Source: Pseudomonas sp. ANT_J12 (GTDB lineage Bacteria; Pseudomonadota; Gammaproteobacteria; Pseudomonadales; Pseudomonadaceae). Taken from it: 64,000 nt of DNA. The stretch is from the NCBI RefSeq assembly GCF_008370045.1, contig NZ_VOBN01000021.1, positions 35,353 to 99,352 on the forward strand. The letters run 5' to 3'. This document shows positions 59,228 to 64,000 of the stretch, in pieces; position 1 is the stretch's first letter; every line of letters starts with the position of its first letter. The notes under the pieces were generated by a model. That model had not been told where the DNA came from, did no database searches, and was given only the letters and a program-made list of their open reading frames with translations. The position numbers were made by a program, and so were the translations under genes.

Positions 59228-59665
59228 ATGACCGACGATATTGATCAAGTGCTGATCAGCGCCTTGATGGAAGACTCACGGCGCTCGCTCAAAGCCTTGG
59301 CGCAGATCAGCGGGTTGTCATCGCCCAGCGTGGCCGAGCGCCTGCGCCGACTCGAAGAACGCGGCGTGCTCAAAGGCTACACCGTAGAAATCGACCCCAG
59401 ATGTTTTGGCTATCAGCTGCAAGCCATCGTGCGAATTCGCCCATTGCCTGGGCAATTGCAGGAAGTCGAGCGGCAGATCCAGGCCATTCCCGAATTCACC
59501 GAGTGCGATAAGGTCACCGGCGACGACTGCTTCATTGCGCGCCTGCATGTGCGCTCGATGGAACAACTGGACACCTTGCTCGACCGCCTCAACACCCACG
59601 CCGAGACCAACACAGCGATAGTGAAGAAAACCCCGGTCAAGCGCCGGTTGCCACCGATGGCGTGA
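59228..59665 (+). CDS. Lrp/AsnC family transcriptional regulator
   Basis: 145 aa. N-terminal HTH (SRRSLKALAQISGLSSPSVAERLRRLEERGVLKGY), then the RAM/AsnC ligand domain (QAIVRIRPLPGQLQEVERQI...CDKVTGDDCFIARLHV). GAGG precedes the ATG. Divergent from the DMT exporter, its probable target. Confidence 0.92.
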   Translation: MTDDIDQVLISALMEDSRRSLKALAQISGLSSPSVAERLRRLEERGVLKGYTVEIDPRCFGYQLQAIVRIRPLPGQLQEVERQIQAIPEFTECDKVTGDDCFIARLHVRSMEQLDTLLDRLNTHAETNTAIVKKTPVKRRLPPMA

Positions 59666-59722
59666 GTGTGGTTTGGGGCTGAATGGGATAGATTGATGGT
59701 TTACCGGCGAAGGATTGGCGGC

Positions 59723-60052
59723 ATGAAAACTCAGGCAATATTACTCGCCGCATTGATGCTGGTGGGTTGCGGCACTGTTCAAACGGTGGTGCGCAGTGAC
59801 GAAGCGGCGGCAAAGAGTCTCAAGGAAAAAAGAAGCTACTGCGGTGCGGTTCCACGGATCTACAGTGGTGTGACCTATGATTTCTGCACCCTGCATGCGC
59901 CGCTGGAGGCAGGCGTCGATCCGGAGAAATACAACAACGGAACAATTATTGTGTTGATCGATGCGGTCATTTCCGGCGCACTTGACACCATGCTCCTGCC
60001 CTACACCATCTATCGCCAACAAGCCGATGGCAGCATTGTCGTGGCGGAGTAA
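59723..60052 (+). CDS. YceK/YidQ-type lipoprotein
   Basis: 109 aa; lipobox MLVGC (Cys16). YceK/YidQ features: YSGVTYDF after a GAVPRI strand, IVLIDAVISGALDTMLLPYTIYRQ. Start at 59723 with AAGGA. Probably outer-membrane anchored; function unknown. A longer in-frame start at 59666 is not supported. Confidence 0.82.
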   Translation: MKTQAILLAALMLVGCGTVQTVVRSDEAAAKSLKEKRSYCGAVPRIYSGVTYDFCTLHAPLEAGVDPEKYNNGTIIVLIDAVISGALDTMLLPYTIYRQQADGSIVVAE

Positions 60053-60160
60053 GGAAGGCCCCTTTCCTGATCGTAATAGGCTTTTCGCTTTCACCACTCT
60101 TCATACACCGCTAGAGTGCGCACCCCGTTTGCCGACCGGCAACACTACAAGGAAGTATTT

Positions 60161-60829
60161 ATGCGCCCGTTACTACGGCATCTCTGTGCCAGCGCCGTAC
60201 CTCGTCTCGTGCGCAACCTGCTGCTGGGAAGCCTGATTATTCAAGCAACAGGCTGCGCGATGTTTTCCAATCATGTGACCCTCAAGACTGAGATGCCCGC
60301 CCAGTTTGTCGTGGACGTAACCGCCTCCTATCGTCCGCTGTTCACCAGTGTATGCATCTTGCCCGACGATTACGCCGGGGATCCCAATCCTGACAAAGCG
60401 ATGTTTTACAGTCAGCTGTCCCCTACACCTCATACGTCTGAATTCGAGGTGGAGCTGGGCAAAAGAGTCGGCGATTGCACACTGGTGCTCAACAGTTTCG
60501 ACTTCACGATCCGGGATCGGTCACAGGCCGGTCGCAATACGTTTGAAACCTCCACCGTTGGACTTGAAGTCGAAACATTCCTGAAGGAGGACGAGCAGCT
60601 CGCGACCAGGCTGGACGAGCAATTGCTTGAAGTACGCTGCCACTGGGAAGACGCGGACACCAAGAGTCGCCCTGAACGAAGACTCGAATGTCACGGCTTG
60701 GATGCCAATAAGCACGAGCGAAAGGGCGGGCAGTTGGGCATGTTGAAAATGAGACAGCTGCAGGGTCTGACGTTGCGGCTGAAAGTAAGCGCGGCCGATA
60801 TGGTTGAAATATCCCGGCCTCTGAAATAA
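60161..60829 (+). CDS. probable lipoprotein, unknown
   Basis: 222 aa. Hydrophobic N-terminal segment LVRNLLLGSLIIQATGC could be a lipoprotein signal, with a poor lipobox (ATGC). The body has four further Cys and no known motif (SVCILPDDYAGDPNPDKAMF; LEVRCHWEDADTKS). AAGGAAG precedes the ATG. Terminator follows at 60864. Not recognised. Confidence 0.65.
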   Translation: MRPLLRHLCASAVPRLVRNLLLGSLIIQATGCAMFSNHVTLKTEMPAQFVVDVTASYRPLFTSVCILPDDYAGDPNPDKAMFYSQLSPTPHTSEFEVELGKRVGDCTLVLNSFDFTIRDRSQAGRNTFETSTVGLEVETFLKEDEQLATRLDEQLLEVRCHWEDADTKSRPERRLECHGLDANKHERKGGQLGMLKMRQLQGLTLRLKVSAADMVEISRPLK

Positions 60830-60863
60830 AGCGTACCTGTCCGATAGTGAAATAGACGTCCAT

Positions 60864-60890
60864 AAAAAACCCGCCGAAGCGGGTTTTTTA
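60864..60890. terminator. bidirectional rho-independent terminator
   Basis: AAAAAACCCGC / GCGGGTTTTTT hairpin, serving the plus-strand lipoprotein gene and the convergent BI-1 gene. Confidence 0.9.
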
Positions 60891-60907
60891 TTACTCAAGG
60901 CTTGCGA

Positions 60908-61579
60908 TCAGTCATCGCGGCTCATGATGCCGAAGAGCTGCAACAGGCTGATAAACAGATTGTAGATCGATACATACAGGCTGATGGTCGCCATGATGTA
61001 GTTACGCTCGCCGCCATGAATGATGGCGCTGGTCTGGAACAGAATGCAGACCGAGGAAAACAGCACGAAACCTGCGCTGATCGCCAGTTGCAGACCGCTG
61101 ATCTGGAAGAAGATGCTTGCCAGCGTCGCGCCCAGCAACACGAAGAACCCGGCGGTGATGAAACCACCGAGGAAGCTCATGTCCTTGCGAGTGATCAGCA
61201 CATAGGCCGACAGACCACCGAACACCAGCGCAGTCATCGCGAAAGCGGAACTGACCACTTCAGCCCCGCCCTGCATGCCCAGGTAACGATTGAGGATTGG
61301 GCCAAGCAGGAAACCCATGAAACCGGTCAACGCAAAAGCCGACACCAGGCCCCAGGCCGAGTCACGAAGCTTGTTGGTAAGGAAGAAAAGGCCATAGAAG
61401 CCGATCAGCACCACGAAAATATTCGGGTAGCCGACACGCATCTGCTGTGCAACGAACGCCATCACACCGCTGAATGCGAGGGTGAGAGCGAGCAAGCCGT
61501 ACGTGTTGCGCAGGACGCGGCTAACCTCTAGCTGCTCAGCCTGCACGCTGTTATTAACTGCGTAATCCTGTTCGCGCAT
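60908..61579 (-). CDS. Bax inhibitor-1/YccA family membrane protein
   Basis: 223 aa with seven membrane segments (TYGLLALTLAFSGVMAF; IFVVLIGFYGLFFL; GLVSAFALTGFMGFLLG; ...). The BI-1 core reads LLGATLASIFFQISGLQLAISAGFVLFSSVCILFQTSAIIHGGE, and the protein ends in a short tail with DD. YccA in E. coli modulates FtsH proteolysis; role here inferred. AGGAG precedes the ATG. Its promoter must lie in the 120 bp before tRNA-Ser. Confidence 0.88.
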   Translation of the reverse strand: MREQDYAVNNSVQAEQLEVSRVLRNTYGLLALTLAFSGVMAFVAQQMRVGYPNIFVVLIGFYGLFFLTNKLRDSAWGLVSAFALTGFMGFLLGPILNRYLGMQGGAEVVSSAFAMTALVFGGLSAYVLITRKDMSFLGGFITAGFFVLLGATLASIFFQISGLQLAISAGFVLFSSVCILFQTSAIIHGGERNYIMATISLYVSIYNLFISLLQLFGIMSRDD

Positions 61580-61656
61580 GGCGACACTCCTGTTGGTTTG
61601 AAACGTTCAGTCGCAAAGATCATAACAGACGCTCTGTAACAAGCCATGCAGAGAGT

Positions 61657-61684
61657 TTGACAGCGTGTTTCATTCAGGTATTAT
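61657..61684 (+). promoter_or_regulatory. sigma70 promoter of tRNA-Ser
   Basis: TTGACA (61657-61662), 16 bases, TATTAT (61679-61684), then GC-rich GGCGCCCG, a discriminator typical of stringently controlled stable RNA genes. Confidence 0.8.
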
Positions 61685-61702
61685 GGCGCCCGCAACGCAA
61701 AC

Positions 61703-61790
61703 GGAGGTGTGGCCGAGTGGTTTAAGGCAACGGTCTTGAAAACCGTCGACTGTAACAGGTCCATGAGTTCGAATCCCATCGCCTCCGCCA
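61703..61790 (+). tRNA. tRNA-Ser(UGA)
   Basis: Acceptor GGAGGTG pairs with CGCCTCC, followed by G and encoded CCA. D arm GGCCGAGTGGTTTAAGGC, anticodon loop CTTGAAA with anticodon TGA at 61737-61739, the long variable arm of serine tRNAs, and T arm GAGTTCGAATCC. 88 nt. Confidence 0.95.
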
Positions 61791-61802
61791 TATTTACACG
61801 CT

Positions 61803-61828
61803 AAAGCCCTGATTATTCAGGGCTTTTT
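61803..61828 (+). terminator. terminator of tRNA-Ser
   Basis: AAAGCCCTGA / TTCAGGGCTTTTT hairpin 12 bases after the tRNA. The 190 bp from here to the IS element contain no gene; a direct repeat CAGCCCATAC occurs at about 61856 and 61868. Confidence 0.85.
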
Positions 61829-62021
61829 CGTTTCTGGTTTTTGACAAAACCCTGCAGCCCATACTTCAGCCCATACCTTGGATAAATCATCGATTTTCGA
61901 TGAGCGGCTAATACTTGAACCCCTCATCGCTGGCAATCAGTGCGGCAGCAAGGATCGATCAGGTATGAAACGCGAAAGCATGTGGGGCCTGGGTTAACAA
62001 ATAAAACGCATTCAAAAACGC

Positions 62022-62034
62022 CGCTCAATGAGCG
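62022..62034. repeat. 13-bp target duplication, left copy
   Basis: CGCTCAATGAGCG, identical to 63457-63469. It flanks the left end of the IS4-family element and is itself nearly palindromic. Confidence 0.85.
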
Positions 62035-63456
62035 TACTGCTGTTCACTTAAGCATTTGAGCTCACGCCGGGCTTCCTAGAAAATCCGATGCCAGACCTCT
62101 GGCATCGGATTTTTTATGTCTGTTCAACAGGACCTGCTCGACCTCGGCGACCTTTTCAACTTCTGCGACCTGAGCACCTTCACCCAAAACATTCCCATAG
62201 AGTGGGTCGCATCTGCACTGGATCTTTCCAGTCAGGCGACCATTCGCCGACGGCGCCTGCCCGCTGATCAAGTGCTTTGGCTGGTGCTCGGCATGGCCTT
62301 ATTTCGTGACGAGCCGGTTCACGAGGTAGCCAGACGTTTGAACATCTACGCCCAAGGCCTGGCCTCAGACCACTTGCTGGCCCGCAGTGGTGTAACTGAA
62401 GCTCGTAAACCGCTCGGCGCCGATCCTGTTGAGTGGTTATTCCGCAAGACCGGCAACCAATGGGGCGCAGAGCGCTATGACGATGATGCCTGGCATGATC
62501 TGCAGGTCTTCGCGGTGGACGGTGCGCTTTTGCGCACCCCGGATGCGCCCGAGCTTCGAGATCACTTCGGGTCGGGAAATACTCCGAGCGAACGTCAGAC
62601 ACCGTTTCCGATGCTGCGCCTGGTGGCGCTAATGAATGTGCGTTCGCACGTGATCCTGGATGCACAATTGAGCCCTTACCGACGCAGTGAAATGCGCTTG
62701 GCCGACGAGTTTTTACAGCAGATTCCCGACCACTCGGTGACGCTGTTCGACAAAGGGTTCTGGGGCGCGGAGCTGCTGTCGAGCCTGAGCGGAACGGGCA
62801 CCAACCGTCATTGGTTGATCCCGGCAAAAAAAGGACTGGTCTGCGAGGAAGTGGCCCGTTATGGCCAGCACGACCGTTTGGTGCGCATGAAAGTCTCGCC
62901 GCAGGCCAGAAAGCGAAATCCGACGCTTCCATCGCACTGGGAAGTACGCGAAGTCAGCTATGAAATTCAAGGCAAAGTGAAGACCATCATGACGTCGTTA
63001 CCAGCCAAGACCTACACCACCAAGACCGTTGCCAAGCTTTATCAGGAGCGCTGGGAGATCGAGTTGGGCTTCAGGGACATCAAGAGTTCGATGCAACAGA
63101 ACGCAATGACCTTGCGCAGCAAAAAAATCGAGCTGATCTATCAAGAAGTGTGGGGGCTTTTACTGGCTTACAACGTGATTCGTCGAGAGGCCAGTCAGGC
63201 GGCGGTGGCGTTTGGCCGAGCCCCCTCGGACATCCGTTTCAAACCGGCCTGCCAGTACATTGCCGTCCAACTGATCGTCATGGCAGCGGCTAACCCGGTT
63301 TCAGCGACAGGGAGGCGATTGGCAGAGCTAAGGGCAGGTATTGGAGGACTATTTCTGGATCACCGCCCCAGGCCTTCGAGGCCAAGGACGGTGAAGATCT
63401 CAAAGACCCGGTTTCCAGTGGACCGTAAGGCTGCTCCGCTTAAGTGAACAGCATCA
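62035..63456 (+). mobile_element. IS4-family insertion sequence, apparently complete
   Basis: 1422 bp bounded by 19-bp imperfect inverted repeats: TACTGCTGTTCACTTAAGC at the left, and TGATGCTGTTCACTTAAGC as the inverse of the right end (63438-63456). The two ends share 17 of 19 bases. 13-bp direct duplications lie on both sides. A stem-loop (AAAATCCGATGCCAGA / TCTGGCATCGGATTTTTT at about 62088-62117) just before the transposase ATG may block outside transcription. One intact transposase gene. Confidence 0.88.
62116..63447 (+). CDS. IS4-family transposase
   Basis: 443 aa DDE transposase. N-terminal IS4 domain (FNFCDLSTFTQNIPIEWVASAL). First Asp in FAVDGALLRTPD, second in TLFDKGFWGAELL. The Y-(2)-R-(3)-E-(6)-K signature is YQERWEIELGFRDIK with the third catalytic Glu. 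The frame is intact. Codon use does not look foreign. Gene ends 9 bases before the right terminus. Confidence 0.93.
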   Translation: MSVQQDLLDLGDLFNFCDLSTFTQNIPIEWVASALDLSSQATIRRRRLPADQVLWLVLGMALFRDEPVHEVARRLNIYAQGLASDHLLARSGVTEARKPLGADPVEWLFRKTGNQWGAERYDDDAWHDLQVFAVDGALLRTPDAPELRDHFGSGNTPSERQTPFPMLRLVALMNVRSHVILDAQLSPYRRSEMRLADEFLQQIPDHSVTLFDKGFWGAELLSSLSGTGTNRHWLIPAKKGLVCEEVARYGQHDRLVRMKVSPQARKRNPTLPSHWEVREVSYEIQGKVKTIMTSLPAKTYTTKTVAKLYQERWEIELGFRDIKSSMQQNAMTLRSKKIELIYQEVWGLLLAYNVIRREASQAAVAFGRAPSDIRFKPACQYIAVQLIVMAAANPVSATGRRLAELRAGIGGLFLDHRPRPSRPRTVKISKTRFPVDRKAAPLK

Positions 63457-63469
63457 CGCTCAATGAGCG
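63457..63469. repeat. 13-bp target duplication, right copy
   Basis: CGCTCAATGAGCG, matching 62022-62034. Joined without the IS, the target reads as a perfect stem with arms ACGCCGCTCA / TGAGCGGCGT. Confidence 0.85.
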
Positions 63470-63607
63470 GCGTTTTCGATTTTGTGATGGGATGGAAACG
63501 AAGGCAGCAATCGGCCAGAAGCGGACCTCAATGAGCAATACAAGAAGTAGCCATCGCGTAGATCTTGTCCCCTTGCCAACCAGGCACCGTGCAGATACTG
63601 TCCGCTT

Positions 63608-63670
63608 ATGAATCAGCTACGCATTGCCTCGACCACCACCACGACTACGACCGCCCTAGGCGGGTCGTGA
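63608..63670 (+). CDS. threonine-rich leader peptide
   Basis: 20 codons with seven consecutive threonine codons (codons 9-15, 63632-63652), then Ala-Leu-Gly-Gly-Ser and TGA. It closely recalls thrL-type attenuator peptides. No clear ribosome site. It is followed by a pairable region and a terminator before an isochorismatase-family gene. The 137 bp between the IS and this ORF hold no gene. Confidence 0.65.
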   Translation: MNQLRIASTTTTTTTALGGS

Positions 63671-63740
63671 GAGGTGTCGTGAGCCAATAACGCACGAACT
63701 TCAAAGGCCCGCCAGTGATGGAAAGGGCCTTTTCTTTTGC
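63659..63740 (+). promoter_or_regulatory. candidate transcription attenuator
   Basis: Antiterminator pairing GGCGGG (63659-63664) with CCCGCC (63708-63713) excludes the terminator stem AAAGGCCC (63703-63710) with GGGCCTTT (63725-63732), which is followed by TCTTTT. Upstream ACGACC (63647-63652, Thr codons) pairs with GGTCGT (63663-63668), and CACGAC (63640-63645) with GTCGTG (63676-63681). Confidence 0.55.
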
Positions 63741-63776
63741 CCTTGTGTCGCTGGTCCAAACGCAAGGAAAAGCACT

Positions 63777-63873
63777 ATGCATGCACTGTTGATTCTCGAT
63801 ATGCAGGTTGGATTGTTTCATGGCCCGGATGAACCATGGGCTGGTGAGGCGCTGCTGAATACGTTGAATAGTC
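63777..63873 (+). pseudogene. isochorismatase-family hydrolase, cut by IS3 element
   Basis: Only the first 32 codons remain: HALLILDMQVGLFHGPDEPW with the catalytic Asp of LLILDMQ, an AAGGAA ribosome site before the ATG, then LLNTLNSL. After 63873 the sequence is that of an insertion element, so the frame continues only as nonsense to 63977. The remainder of the gene may lie beyond the window. Confidence 0.8.
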
Positions 63874-64000
63874 TGTCTAGTCCTGAAATAGGTTTACACC
63901 TATTTCACCCTAACGCCCGATGCACCGCATCGGGCGTTTTGTATTTCAAGGACAGGTGTGGGCGTTCCTGGTTGTAGATCAGGATTGCCTCCCGCACCAT
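63874..64000 (-). mobile_element. IS3-family element, end only
   Basis: Begins TGTCTAGTCCTGAAATAGG, with the TG end usual for IS3-type elements. A palindrome GAAATAGGT-TTAC-ACCTATTTC lies at 63885-63906. The element continues past the window, so the other end and target duplication cannot be seen. Confidence 0.75.
63905..64000 (-). CDS. IS3-family transposase, C-terminal 31 residues
   Basis: The minus strand reads IYNQERPHLSLKYKTPDAVH followed by RALG and stop; this is the rve_3 tail of IS3-type transposases (YNxxRPHxSLxxxTP). The gene is partial because the window ends; nothing in the visible part is broken. Confidence 0.85.
   Translation of the reverse strand: MVREAILIYNQERPHLSLKYKTPDAVHRALG

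Noticed and set aside
63885..63906. Operator palindrome GAAATAGGT...ACCTATTTC
   Set aside because: It lies inside the end of the IS3-family element, just beyond the transposase stop, so it is more likely an element terminator or end structure than a host operator.

Overview
The window looks like chromosomal DNA of a fluorescent-group Pseudomonas. It is GC-rich and dense in short intergenic REP-type repeats. Its protein set is typical of that group: GlgX/GlgB/TreS-maltokinase/GlgE, a MuxABC-OpmB-like efflux pump, a MucR-like MHYT-GGDEF-EAL protein and an orphan CcoN. Species cannot be named from the sequence alone.

Layout. (1) 0-7.2 kb: glgX is followed by four tightly packed genes (acyl-CoA dehydrogenase-like, PIG-L deacetylase, NodS-like methyltransferase, GT2 glycosyltransferase; three junctions are 4-base ATGA overlaps). 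A second PIG-L paralogue with altered catalytic residues and an endonuclease/exonuclease/phosphatase-fold protein follow. (2) 7.4-11.6 kb: two related autotransporter beta-barrel proteins. (3) 11.7-19.5 kb, minus strand: glgE-treS/maltokinase-glgB, the trehalose-to-alpha-glucan route. (4) 19.6-25 kb: a small Pro-rich protein, MgtC, a DUF3203-like protein, ccoG, a MocR regulator and an SDR enzyme. (5) 25-36.7 kb, minus strand: the MHYT-GGDEF-EAL protein, then the efflux operon muxA-muxB-muxC-opmB. (6) 36.8-43.4 kb: tpx, a YciI-like protein, an outer-membrane protein plus a truncated DUF1254 gene, a DUF3313 lipoprotein and an octaheme cytochrome with a TPR tail. (7) 43.4-48.7 kb: DUF934 and a sulfite/nitrite reductase divergent from an orphan ccoN and a small membrane protein. 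(8) 48.9-61.6 kb: lipoproteins, AraC/racemase pair, GNAT, a three-gene exported redox operon (cytochrome c, FAD lactone oxidase, PLP enzyme), gapN, FUSC, DMT/Lrp pair, BI-1. (9) 61.7-64 kb: tRNA-Ser(UGA), an IS4-family element inserted in a hairpin with 13-bp target duplication, a threonine-rich leader/attenuator and an isochorismatase-family gene cut by an IS3-family element that runs off the window.

How the genes work together. GlgX, GlgB, TreS-maltokinase and GlgE connect trehalose, maltose-1-phosphate and branched alpha-glucan. CcoG, the MocR regulator, CcoN, the sulfite/nitrite reductase and DUF934 resemble one P. aeruginosa locus (PA4129-PA4134, from memory). Here they lie in two pieces about 20 kb apart, and the ccoG and ccoN upstream regions share an identical bipartite motif.

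The most noteworthy items are the Nod-factor-like gene set behind glgX with its catalytically altered PIG-L twin, the shared ccoG/ccoN motif, the seven-threonine leader with mutually exclusive hairpins, and the IS4 insertion in a palindrome. Nothing here was searched against a database; family names come from motif recognition.
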